Source of the DNA: Microcaldota archaeon
GTDB lineage: Archaea > Micrarchaeota > Micrarchaeia > Micrarchaeales > CABMGC01
Direction: 5' to 3'
DNA: 49,469 nucleotides
Assembly (NCBI GenBank): GCA_021797995.1
Contig: JAJZYR010000006.1
Location: forward strand, 1 to 49,469
The position numbers were made by a program, and so were the translations under genes. The notes beneath the pieces were generated by a model, which made no database searches, was not told the origin of the DNA, and worked only from the letters and a program-made list of their open reading frames with translations. Positions 23,689 to 30,876 of the stretch are shown piece by piece. The first letter of the stretch is position 1, and each line of letters starts with the position of its first letter.

Positions 23689-23959
23689 GTTCGGGAAGGG
23701 CAAGACCGTGAAGATACAGCTGGCTTTCATAACGCTGGCTTATGCATTTCTCGTCGCGACGGTGCTGGAGGGCCTGTTAAATCCGCTCTTCCTGATACTG
23801 CTTGTGTCGTACGCGTTCGCCACTTACATTGCGATAATGGTGCACATAACAGAGGACAAGGACGTCCATGAGAGGATACACTTCAACTCGCAGCGCAACG
23901 GGCTTCTCGTGAGGCTCATCATAATAGTAATTCTCCTTGCGGTCTACTTCAACCTCTAG
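23687..23959 (+). CDS. Small membrane protein, about three TM segments
   Basis: 90 residues from ATG 23687, or 83 from GTG 23708, which would avoid the start-codon overlap. Hydrophobic segments are IQLAFITLAYAFLVATVLEGLL, LFLILLVSYAFATYIAIMV and VRLIIIVILLAVYFNL, with a charged HITEDKDVHERIHFNSQRNG loop between the last two. No family recognised. It converges on the DUF981-like gene (11-bp gap) and diverges from the 62-residue protein. Confidence 0.6.
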   Translation: MFGKGKTVKIQLAFITLAYAFLVATVLEGLLNPLFLILLVSYAFATYIAIMVHITEDKDVHERIHFNSQRNGLLVRLIIIVILLAVYFNL

Positions 23960-23970
23960 CACTGCGGTAG

Positions 23971-24585
23971 TCAAGGCGGGCTGAGCAGGTGGGCTGGTAT
24001 CGCCATAGCGCCGATGGCTACGGCGGAGAGGCTTGCTAAGAAGAGGGCGAGCCAGAAGATGGCAAGTGCCGTATCCCAGAGCCTTGAGTGGTTCTTATCG
24101 AACCCGGGAAGCCTGTCGATTATCATAGAGACAGGATAGGCGAATATTCCGGTGATCCCGTAGAGGAAGTACATTCCGAGAAGAGCGACAGGCAGCGCGG
24201 TGAGGCCTATATTGTAGCCCTCGAAGCCGTAGATTATGAGCATTATCCCGAAGAGCAGCGCGAGGAATCCCGCGTACTCGAGCTTTACGTTGTACTTTAT
24301 GGCAAGAGAGAAGGAAAGAAGGATTATGCCGAACGATACCAGCGGGTCGTAGAATAGTATGTTGTAACTTCCCGGAAGCGGCCATGTGAACTGGCCAAAG
24401 AGCCCGCTGATGAGCATGTACGCGCCTATTAGCGCGAGAGGGACGCTTGCGCCCTTTAGGTACTCCACGAAGTTCTTCTGCTTCCTCTTGTAGATGAAGT
24501 ATATCGAGGTGACGGTGTAGAGCAGAAGGAGTCCTCCGAAGCCTATCGAGAAGAGCGAGTAGGCGAGGTTGTCTATGAAGACCAT
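23971..24585 (-). CDS. DUF981-like membrane protein
   Basis: About 204 residues with roughly six to seven hydrophobic helices. The opening MVFIDNLAYSLFSIGFGGLLLL and the LISGLFGQFTWPLPGSYNILFYDPLVSFGIILL block fit the archaeal DUF981 family of unknown function. ATG 24585 is chosen because a TATA box (CTTATAAATC on the minus strand, 24605-24614) is centred 25-26 bp upstream, predicting a leaderless transcript; ATGs at 24594 and 24630 are too close to or upstream of it. It is the largest cargo gene of the tRNA-Met cassette. Confidence 0.7.
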   Translation of the reverse strand: MVFIDNLAYSLFSIGFGGLLLLYTVTSIYFIYKRKQKNFVEYLKGASVPLALIGAYMLISGLFGQFTWPLPGSYNILFYDPLVSFGIILLSFSLAIKYNVKLEYAGFLALLFGIMLIIYGFEGYNIGLTALPVALLGMYFLYGITGIFAYPVSMIIDRLPGFDKNHSRLWDTALAIFWLALFLASLSAVAIGAMAIPAHLLSPP

Positions 24586-24647
24586 GCTTGGCATGCCCAA
24601 CCAAGATTTATAAGCCTTGTGATGCTGCAAGATAGCATGGAGGGGTC

Positions 24648-24765
24648 TGGCGGAGGGGAGATTTGAACACCCGACCTCTAGATTTCTTAGTCATTGCAAG
24701 AAGCTCATCACTCATCAAGCCGTGCTTATGAGTCTAGCGCTCTAACCAGGCTGAGCTACTCCGCC
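24648..24765 (-). tRNA. tRNA-Met (CAU) with 43-nt intron
   Basis: The acceptor stem GGCGGAG/CTCCGCC is perfect, the discriminator is A, and CCA is not encoded. D-arm AGCTCAGCCTGGTTAGAGC, anticodon stem CTAGA/TCTAG with loop CTCATAA (anticodon CAT), T-loop TTCAAAT with one U-U mismatch in the T stem. A 43-nt intron (24684-24726) sits at the canonical 37/38 site; the mature tRNA is 75 nt. The anticodon arm resembles elongator tRNA-Met; a tRNA-Ile with modified CAU is less likely. The intron and 3' half are duplicated at 23407-23489. Confidence 0.92.
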
Positions 24766-24828
24766 ACAGTTACCTTTTGCCGTAACGCCTATTTATTTGT
24801 ATCTGACGCAGCAGGCACTATCTGCCTT

Positions 24829-25707
24829 TTACAATACCGTTACTGCGAGCGCCCCGGACACCATGATCAGCAGTCCGACGATCTCTATGCGCCTGAGCCT
24901 CTCTCTGTAGAAGAGGAAGCCGAAGAACGAGGTTATCATGGGCGAGAGTGCCACGAGAGCGCCACCTATGGCAAGGACCGTGCTGCTTATCGTAATCCCG
25001 AAGACCGTATCTCCGGAGGCATCCGCAAATGCCGCTATTATCGTGAGGACAACAAGCGCAGCGATGGTCCTGCTGCCCTTTATCTTTGTGCCAAGACCCT
25101 TCAGGCTTGCGAGCGCCCTCCTGTTTGTGAGAAGATAGATTACAACTATTACCATGCCCGCCACTCTGGATATCAGGAGCGGAAAGGCATACGTTCCTGC
25201 CGAGATAACTGAGAAGGTCATGAGGATCCAGTAAAACGACCAGCAGATATTTGAGAGAAAGGCCGGAAGCAGGCCCCTGTTTATCTTGAACTTCTCTGTT
25301 GTTATCACCAAGGTGGCTCCTATGAAGATCACTATTATGCCAACGATCTCGACAGGCGTGATGTGCTCGCCAAAGACAAGAAGGCCTAGAATCACCAACG
25401 CGGCTGGCTGTATCTCCCCGAAGGCCGAGGTAGTGGCGAGTTTCTGGGTCTCCAGCGCCTTGTATGCCAGTATGAACCCGAGGCTCAGGAAGATCCCTGC
25501 AACAGATGCGACTACCACGCTCTCAAGAGTTAGCTGGTACTGGCCGACGAGCACCGTGGCGATCAGCATTGGGGCCAGGCCAAGCGTGACTATTATGAAA
25601 GGGACTATATAGATGCCCAGGCCGCGGGCTATCCGTTTTGATATGGTACCGGAGATGATCCAGAGCATCACCGAGATTATGGCAGCAGTAGTTGCTAGTA
25701 AGACCAT
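24829..25707 (-). CDS. EamA/DMT-type transporter
   Basis: 292 residues with about ten hydrophobic helices in two homologous halves (roughly 1-135 and 145-292), the drug/metabolite transporter layout. Typical features are a Gly/Pro-rich helix end with a conserved acidic residue (LGLLVFGEHITPVEIVGIIVIFIGATLVI) in the first half and the matching FFGFLFYRERLRRIEIVGLLIMVSGA in the second. Such proteins export amino acids or other metabolites; the substrate is not visible. It is a single gene between tRNA-Met and tRNA-His. Confidence 0.85.
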   Translation of the reverse strand: MVLLATTAAIISVMLWIISGTISKRIARGLGIYIVPFIIVTLGLAPMLIATVLVGQYQLTLESVVVASVAGIFLSLGFILAYKALETQKLATTSAFGEIQPAALVILGLLVFGEHITPVEIVGIIVIFIGATLVITTEKFKINRGLLPAFLSNICWSFYWILMTFSVISAGTYAFPLLISRVAGMVIVVIYLLTNRRALASLKGLGTKIKGSRTIAALVVLTIIAAFADASGDTVFGITISSTVLAIGGALVALSPMITSFFGFLFYRERLRRIEIVGLLIMVSGALAVTVL

Positions 25708-25808
25708 CGGACCACGGAAGGATAATCAATATATATGATGACTACTATAAAGATAAATGCGGGTTATCGGTCACAGCTCATAGCCCGGCGCGATGTAAGT
25801 CTAAATGT

Positions 25809-25881
25809 GGCCTTAGTGGTGTAACGGCTTGCATAGGGGACTGTGGATCCCTTGGATCGGGTTCGACTCCCGGCTTAGGCC
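25809..25881 (+). tRNA. tRNA-His (GUG)
   Basis: The G at position -1 is genomically encoded and pairs with C73, the mark of tRNA-His. Acceptor GCCTTAG/CTTAGGC (one U-U mismatch), anticodon loop CTGTGGA (anticodon GTG), T-arm CGGGTTCGACTCCCG. No intron. Its 3' half (25850-25884) is repeated exactly at 27167-27201, the far end of the AbiE cassette. Confidence 0.95.
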
Positions 25882-25882
25882 C

Positions 25883-26464
25883 TCATCTTTCAAAGACTTT
25901 TGCAATGGCGAGTTTTACTCTGTTGTTGGAGCGCCTTGCATATCTTGCAAGCTTCTTCTTATCGCATGCAAGCATTAAGCTCCGCAAGTCCTCGTCATTC
26001 AATCCAATTCTGTAATAGAAAAAGTCAACGAGGGTCTTCTCTGGATCTGAAACTGGAACAAACACGCCATTGTAATTCACCCACTCAATGCCAAAGAACA
26101 TCCTCTTTGATATGCGTCTTATGATTATCCTGCTGCCCATGGAGCTTCTGATTCCTGGGACTGCCTTTGTGGTTGTCACTATCACCAGGTTTGACATCTG
26201 GGTCCACAACTTTCGAATTGTAAGTGCACACTCTAACCCGTAATAGAAAGGGCTGAACGCGAAACCTATTATCGCATCGTTGCTAGAGAAGGTATACTTG
26301 CCCTTACCAACTTTCCTGAGCCCGTGTCTCTTAATCTGGTTGTGGACAAACACCTTTATGTATGCGTCAGAAGCGCCCATTCTAGTGAGAAAGCGTTTCG
26401 CATCATTGAATGAGAAGATCTGCACCTTCGAGAAATACTTCCTGAAGTCATTGTCATATATCAT
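25883..26464 (-). CDS. AbiEi-family antitoxin-like wHTH protein
   Basis: 193 residues. The N-terminal 60 residues form a winged HTH (FSFNDAKRFLTRMGASDAYIK, then HGLRKVGKGKYTF); the rest follows the AbiEi antitoxin pattern, with a FAFSPFYYGLECALTIRKLW helix, VIVTTTKAVPG strand, FFGIEWVNYNGVFVPVSDPEKTLVDFFYYR and a C-terminal helical basic tail. It should neutralise and repress the partner nucleotidyltransferase. It overlaps the stop of that gene by 11 bp and lies second in the operon, reversed from the usual AbiEi-first order. Its stop overlaps the tRNA-His att repeat. Confidence 0.8.
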   Translation of the reverse strand: MIYDNDFRKYFSKVQIFSFNDAKRFLTRMGASDAYIKVFVHNQIKRHGLRKVGKGKYTFSSNDAIIGFAFSPFYYGLECALTIRKLWTQMSNLVIVTTTKAVPGIRSSMGSRIIIRRISKRMFFGIEWVNYNGVFVPVSDPEKTLVDFFYYRIGLNDEDLRSLMLACDKKKLARYARRSNNRVKLAIAKVFER

Positions 26465-27098
26465 CCGACCATCTCTTAAGGTAGTCCAGCATCTTCTCGA
26501 AAGAAGTATCTTTCTGGCCTTTGTAAACCAGTGAACGCAGGACCTTCTCGTCTACAGGTTTCCTTATCTTTGCGAGAAACGGCTTGAGTTTTGATATTAC
26601 ATAGTAATCGTTCCCGCTTATGTAATTCGTAAGGTGGACGAGGTCATACATGTCCCTGATGTATCTCCTGCCCTCATAAGCCTCCATCTTCCTTACGAAA
26701 AGCTCAGATGGCTGAAGCGTTGAGAGGGTAATTGAGGAACCGTCTACCTTGGTGTACTGTGAGATTGCGCTCTCAAACTTGCCGATACCTGCCTCAAGAA
26801 GTACCTCTGTTCTGCCATCCGATATTCTAATGTGCAAGGGCAGTTCCTTATCCCTCCATGTCACTTTCATGCCATTCTTCTGAAGGTATTGGCCCAGTTT
26901 CTTTTCGAATGCTCTGTTTACATAGATATCTATGTCTTCAGAGAACCTGCCTCCTCCATAGCACCTCCATACAGCAGTGCCTCCATACAGGATCGCGTCT
27001 GGCTGTATGTAGTCGTATATCAACTCTATCAACACATCCTGCATCCTGGCAACATCGAGTCTCTTGCCAGTAAGGATTCCTTCTATAGGAATATCCAT
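26454..27098 (-). CDS. AbiEii/AbiGii-family nucleotidyltransferase toxin-like protein
   Basis: 214 residues. The DUF1814-type nucleotidyltransferase motif is clear: LYGGTAVWRCYGGGRFSEDIDIYV (GGT, then SxDxD) around residues 38-62, with a second part (SELFVRKMEAYEGRRYIRDMYDLVHL) in the position of the RDxxDL motif. AbiEii toxins add nucleotides to targets such as tRNA 3' ends and cause growth arrest or phage abortion. A TATA-like box about 20-27 bp before the ATG suggests a leaderless promoter at the distal end of the cassette. First gene of the pair. Confidence 0.85.
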   Translation of the reverse strand: MDIPIEGILTGKRLDVARMQDVLIELIYDYIQPDAILYGGTAVWRCYGGGRFSEDIDIYVNRAFEKKLGQYLQKNGMKVTWRDKELPLHIRISDGRTEVLLEAGIGKFESAISQYTKVDGSSITLSTLQPSELFVRKMEAYEGRRYIRDMYDLVHLTNYISGNDYYVISKLKPFLAKIRKPVDEKVLRSLVYKGQKDTSFEKMLDYLKRWSDDI

Positions 27099-27166
27099 AT
27101 TTGTTTAATGAACTAAAGTTATATAAATGTATAACTTTAAATGATCTTATATTCTCGGTACAGGCG

Positions 27167-27201
27167 CCTTGGATCGGGTTCGACTCCCGGCTTAGGCCCT
27201 C
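27167..27201. repeat. Displaced tRNA-His 3' fragment (right att repeat)
   Basis: 35 bp identical to 25850-25884: end of the anticodon stem, variable and T arms, 3' acceptor strand, discriminator and two further bases. It has no 5' half and no cognate partner nearby. It marks the right boundary of the AbiE cassette. Confidence 0.9.
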
Positions 27202-27252
27202 GAGTAGAAAGTCCCATACTGAATCGACTATGCTCAGCATATACTCTCAGAA

Positions 27253-29847
27253 TCAGAACAGATAAATTGCCATCTTTCTTATTATCTTCTTGATTACCAG
27301 ATACCACTTTGCCGAGTTCTTCTTTACGTCCTTAATCAGCGGCTTGTACCTTGCTTTCTCTTCGGGGGAGAGCTTCCCCTCCTTGACTATCTCCTGCTTC
27401 TTTCCGTCTACTATCTGGGTCTCGCGCTTGCTAACCACGTCCTTTCTTACCATTGCATACCATTCGTCCAGCGTGCCTCCGTGCTTCTTGATCATCCTGA
27501 TAAAGTCCTTCATCAGAATCTTTCTCTTCTTACCCGTCCTGTCCTCCTCGGCTGCGGGAATCAGCGCCGTCTTGTCGCTTATCTCAGCTATGTCGGCCTG
27601 GGAGAAGCCCATCGTCGCCCGCGCGAGCCTCCCGAAGTTTATGTGCCCGAGCGGCATCTTCCGCGTATTGTATATGAAAGCAGCCTTCCTCGTCTTGTAG
27701 TCTGGCGGTGGCAGGTATATCGACTCGCCGAACCTCCCGCTCCTCTTGAGCGCAGGATCCATGTCCCACGGCTGGTTAGTGGCTCCTATTATGAACAGCC
27801 CTTCGGGATTCTTCTCCACCCCGTCCATTTCCTGGAGGAACTGGTTTACAGCCATGCGCATGTAGCTCTGCCCTCCGTCTCCGCCTCCGTCGCCGCCGCC
27901 TCCTCCCCTCTTTACCCCGAGTGCATCCACCTCGTCGAAGAAGACCACGCACGGCGTCGCCTTCCTTGCCTGCTCAAAAATAGCATGCATGTTCTTCTCA
28001 GTATTCCCGGCATACATATCTACGATCTCATTGATTCTGGCTATCAGCACATTCGAGTTTGTCTCCCCTCCTATGGCGTTTACGAAATACGTATTATGCA
28101 CGAAGAAATCGTTTGCCACGAAGTTGTGTGTTTCATCGACCGTAAGGTCGTATACATACTCGGGCGCAGGCAGGGGTTCGATATTAACGATGCGCTCATG
28201 CGTAACCACATGCATACCTCCTTCGGTCCCGATGTCCATGATATACTTTTTCTTAAGACTTCCCGCCTTCCTGCCAAATATGCCTATCTTATCCGTAAAA
28301 GCAGCTATGTTCCGCTTATTTCTGACGGTGATATGCCATCCGTCTCTGATGTTGCCTGAGATGCATGAAAGCACGCCAAACCTGAGGAGCAGGTGCTGAA
28401 GGTCCTTTGCAAGCGATTCGGAAGGGGTAAAATAGGATATCTTCTTTGTTGTGCCCTTTCTGTTATATACCCTGCACCTGTCTCCTGTAAAGAGGCGGTT
28501 CAGGAAGAGCGACAGCAGGCGCTCTGGCAGCATATATATTTCCTTAGGCATGGCCATCCAATGGGGGTCTGCAAGCTCCAGTCCGTGCGCCTTTATAAAT
28601 GGCCGTATAGCGCTCTCCATGCCTTCCTGCGTTGATCCTGGGCCTGAGTGCTGTATCATTACAGTACCATCATCCGCATGTGAGCTTACCTGCATCGGCC
28701 TTCCAAAATGAAGCATTGCGGATTCAAAATCCTCCATGACGGCAGGATCGATGCTCTCAGAGGGCGGCAGCGTGTGCGCAGGCACGACATCCCCGATGAG
28801 ATATGCAAGGAGCTTAACCTCCCACTCCTCCATTTTAAGGCTGCCGAATACTGGAAGCGCATGCGGTACTCCTATCTCTTCGCCTTCACTAAGTTCCGAT
28901 GCGCTAACCCACCTGTCCATTACAAGCAGCGGATGTTCCGGAGTGCAATGGAGGATCCTGCCACTGCTTGTGGTTATGCGCAGGAGGGGCTTGCCATTAA
29001 GCTTCCAGTGGCCCGTAACCTTGCTTACTGCAAGGCTGTGATCCTGCGTCAGTGTCAGGATTGCGGGTTCCTTCTTCTCTACGACCTCTTTAATGGTCTC
29101 ATATCTTCCGTCTGGAAGGAGCACCCTTGTATCGGCTGAAACGCACTTTCCGCAGCCTGGCGGGCCGTAGAATAGGACGCCAAGGCCTAGTTTCTTGCCG
29201 TATGCCTTGAGGAGCTCAGGCTTTTTGATTGCCAGTATGATGTTCTCATACATGATCTGCTTCTCCTTTACCATGCCCACGATGTCCTTGAACGTGATGT
29301 TTGACTTGTGCCACTTGACCTGCTTTATCTGGCCTTCGACCATCTGCGTCTCGGTCGGTGAAGCCCCAGCAAGCGCCTCAGCCCCTCCTCCCCCTGCCGT
29401 ACCAGGCTTGTTCATCTTGCTCTTGAGCTGCTCGAGCCTTGCCTTTGCCTGCTCGTACTTCGGATTCTTCGCCAGCGACCTCTCGTACCACTCCTTAGCC
29501 CCCTGGAAGTCCTGCTGGTATTCGGCGACTATGCCCATCACATAAGGCGCGTCGTAGCTGTCCGGTTCTATGTCCATGACCGTCTCCGCGTCGCGCTCAG
29601 CCTCCTCATACTTGTTGACTATCGCATACGATAGCGCGCGGTTGAAGTAGGCGCTGGAATAGTTCGGGTCGATCTCTATGGCCTTCGAGTAGCAGTCTAT
29701 CGACTCATCGAACTTGTTCTCCTCGAAGGCTGCCCCGGCCTTCGTGTACCACTCCTTTGCCTTCGGGTCCGGCACATATGCGCTCTTCTTCTGGTCCTGG
29801 CCTCCGCTAGCATGCTTGGTACTTTCCTGGGCGTTCTTGTCGGCCAT
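27253..29847 (-). CDS. TPR-AAA+ ATPase with in-frame intein
   Basis: 864 residues before splicing, 513 after. Residues about 28-142 hold three TPR units (KEWYTKAGAAFEENKFDESI, then SAYFNRALSYAIVNKYEEA, then APYVMGIVAEYQQDFQGA), a Gly/Ala linker follows, and residues about 185 onward form an AAA+ domain of the Vps4/katanin/CDC48 type. Walker A GPPGCGK is at 228-234, interrupted by the intein, and resumes with Thr586. Walker B VVFFDEVDALG, sensor GATNQPWDMD, and the arginine-finger region KRSGRFGE follow. A Gly/Asp stretch (KRGGGGGDGGGDGG) lies in the pore-loop-2 region. The basic C-terminal tail is about 80 residues. The TPR part may recruit substrates for ATP-driven unfolding or membrane remodelling; which one is unknown. 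Confidence 0.88.
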   Translation of the reverse strand: MADKNAQESTKHASGGQDQKKSAYVPDPKAKEWYTKAGAAFEENKFDESIDCYSKAIEIDPNYSSAYFNRALSYAIVNKYEEAERDAETVMDIEPDSYDAPYVMGIVAEYQQDFQGAKEWYERSLAKNPKYEQAKARLEQLKSKMNKPGTAGGGGAEALAGASPTETQMVEGQIKQVKWHKSNITFKDIVGMVKEKQIMYENIILAIKKPELLKAYGKKLGLGVLFYGPPGCGKCVSADTRVLLPDGRYETIKEVVEKKEPAILTLTQDHSLAVSKVTGHWKLNGKPLLRITTSSGRILHCTPEHPLLVMDRWVSASELSEGEEIGVPHALPVFGSLKMEEWEVKLLAYLIGDVVPAHTLPPSESIDPAVMEDFESAMLHFGRPMQVSSHADDGTVMIQHSGPGSTQEGMESAIRPFIKAHGLELADPHWMAMPKEIYMLPERLLSLFLNRLFTGDRCRVYNRKGTTKKISYFTPSESLAKDLQHLLLRFGVLSCISGNIRDGWHITVRNKRNIAAFTDKIGIFGRKAGSLKKKYIMDIGTEGGMHVVTHERIVNIEPLPAPEYVYDLTVDETHNFVANDFFVHNTYFVNAIGGETNSNVLIARINEIVDMYAGNTEKNMHAIFEQARKATPCVVFFDEVDALGVKRGGGGGDGGGDGGQSYMRMAVNQFLQEMDGVEKNPEGLFIIGATNQPWDMDPALKRSGRFGESIYLPPPDYKTRKAAFIYNTRKMPLGHINFGRLARATMGFSQADIAEISDKTALIPAAEEDRTGKKRKILMKDFIRMIKKHGGTLDEWYAMVRKDVVSKRETQIVDGKKQEIVKEGKLSPEEKARYKPLIKDVKKNSAKWYLVIKKIIRKMAIYLF
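28093..29145 (-). other. Intein in the Walker A motif
   Basis: Residues 235-585 (351 aa). It begins with Cys (CVSADTRVLLPDG, block A), has CTPEHPLLV with the block B His (TPEH), and ends YDLTVDETHNFVAND plus FFVHN (blocks F and G with the His-Asn pair); Thr586 is the +1 nucleophile. The insertion lies between Lys and Thr of GPPGCGK/T. Two helices in the middle (KLLAYLIGDVV and LLSLFLNRLFTGD) resemble LAGLIDADG motifs but lack part of the acidic pattern in the first, so homing activity may be weak or lost. Splicing residues look intact, and the host could not bind ATP without splicing. Confidence 0.93.
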
Positions 29848-29935
29848 AATCTTCGCCTAAGGGCACAACCGATACAAGATTGTCTTACCACATTTATATA
29901 CTTTATCCAGCCGAAGCAACTTGTGGCAGACCCGC

Positions 29936-30080
29936 TCCGCAGCAGAACAGAGGCCGGCATTCCGGTTCCGTCGGTGATTGGAGGCACTACTTCTCAAAAT
30001 AACAGAAAGAGGTACAGATAATGAGATAATACACAAACTTTAAATATGAAGAAATATAGAGTTATCAGTGATTATCATGG
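29936..30080 (+). repeat. Duplicated 5' module, copy B (promoter and start region)
   Basis: This is the second copy of the module at 124-267. The TATA box (CTTTAAATA) is at 30038-30046, the conserved GTG at 30068 and the ATG at 30077. Identity ends at the start codon. On the other side the segment to 29848 holds the AAA+ gene promoter (TATA-like AAGTATATAAATG on the minus strand, about 29889-29904). Confidence 0.85.
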
Positions 30081-30871
30081 CAGCATTTAGATCTGTAAAC
30101 GCAGGAGATCGCAGAGTTGCAGCTGTAACAGAGATAAAATCTTCAGTAATAGCCGACGGAGTAGGAGGGTTGGAATTCCGCGTCTATGACCAAGGCAATG
30201 CCGGCAAATTTTTCGCTAAGAGCCCTGAGGCTGCAGAACAAAGGCGTGGAGTAGGTATAACATATTTAACATATGAAGGGCACCCCCTATGGAACTATGA
30301 GGAGGGGGAGATTGGAGTGAACTGGGCCCTTCAGGTTGCAAGATACACATTAGAGAATGGCGGACAAATTACTGTAGCACGCGATCCGGCATCACGGCTC
30401 ATATGCGGCGCATCATTTGATGTGCCTTACGCAGCTGTAGCAGGAAGCCACACGCCCGAAGCTGACAAGATAGTAGCGGAGACTTTAGAGTATGCCGCTA
30501 AAATTGGGATACCCATAGAAAACCTAAGATATGGTATCGACAGGGTAGTCACTACCGAGCTTCAGGGCCTAGGCAGATCACGTCCAGACCTTGTAGGGAT
30601 AGGAACCGCTATTTCACTGGTTAGGGACTATATTAACTACTCGAATGGCGCACAGGCACATAATCACTGGACCAGCGAGCGTGCATACGGGCTCCAGGCG
30701 GCCCTCACATCAGGGGGTAGTGTGAAATATGCATATGCCCGTGGAATAGAGCTGATGCTTGAAAAGAAGGCATTCGGATTCGAGAAGGAGGAAAAAAGGC
30801 CTTACTTCATACACGTACTCAACGGTTCCGAAGCGGAGAAAGCTAAAGCCTTCAATATTGTAAGGCCGTAA
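30077..30871 (+). CDS. Uncharacterised protein, about 264 residues
   Basis: I do not recognise the family. Predicted structure is mixed alpha/beta: FRVYDQGNAGKFF near the N-terminus, a VGITYLTYEGHPLWNYEEGE segment, a longer amphipathic helix (HTPEADKIVAETLEYAAKIGI), then RPDLVGIGTAISLVRDYINY and YFIHVLNGSEAEKAKAFNI at the end. No signal peptide or membrane helix, so probably cytosolic. Its 5' control module is shared with the beta-helix protein at 264. It ends a few bases before the convergent RNase HI gene. In-frame GTG 30068 is the leaderless alternative to ATG 30077. Confidence 0.7.
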   Translation: MAAFRSVNAGDRRVAAVTEIKSSVIADGVGGLEFRVYDQGNAGKFFAKSPEAAEQRRGVGITYLTYEGHPLWNYEEGEIGVNWALQVARYTLENGGQITVARDPASRLICGASFDVPYAAVAGSHTPEADKIVAETLEYAAKIGIPIENLRYGIDRVVTTELQGLGRSRPDLVGIGTAISLVRDYINYSNGAQAHNHWTSERAYGLQAALTSGGSVKYAYARGIELMLEKKAFGFEKEEKRPYFIHVLNGSEAEKAKAFNIVRP

Positions 30872-30876
30872 GCGCG

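Larger units (their letters stand above)
23407..24725. mobile_element. Putative integrated cassette at tRNA-Met, 83-bp direct repeats
   Basis: The intact tRNA-Met (minus strand) is followed downstream by about 1.15 kb of three small membrane-protein genes and then by the displaced 83-bp 3' part of the same tRNA. This is the arrangement left by site-specific integration into a tRNA gene: att repeats 23407-23489 and 24643-24725, full tRNA kept at one end. No integrase gene fits between the repeats, so it was mobilised in trans or has lost it. A simple tandem duplication is the alternative. Confidence 0.6.
25850..27201. mobile_element. Putative integrated AbiE cassette at tRNA-His, 35-bp direct repeats
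   Basis: A 35-bp exact direct repeat (25850-25884 and 27167-27201) covering the 3' end of tRNA-His brackets about 1.28 kb that contains only a two-gene AbiE-like toxin-antitoxin unit. The intact tRNA lies at the left end and only the 3' fragment at the right end, as after site-specific integration. The stop codon of the left-hand gene lies across the end of the repeat, so the cargo is packed tightly against the att site. No integrase is present. Confidence 0.7.

Noticed and set aside
24684-24726. C/D-box guide RNA inside the tRNA-Met intron
   Set aside because: A perfect box C-like GTGATGA is present, but no box D (CTGA) follows, so a C/D sRNA is not supported.
27481-28359. 292-residue plus-strand open frame inside the AAA+ gene
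   Set aside because: It lies wholly antisense to the ATPase and intein, has unlike composition and no promoter, so it is an antisense shadow.
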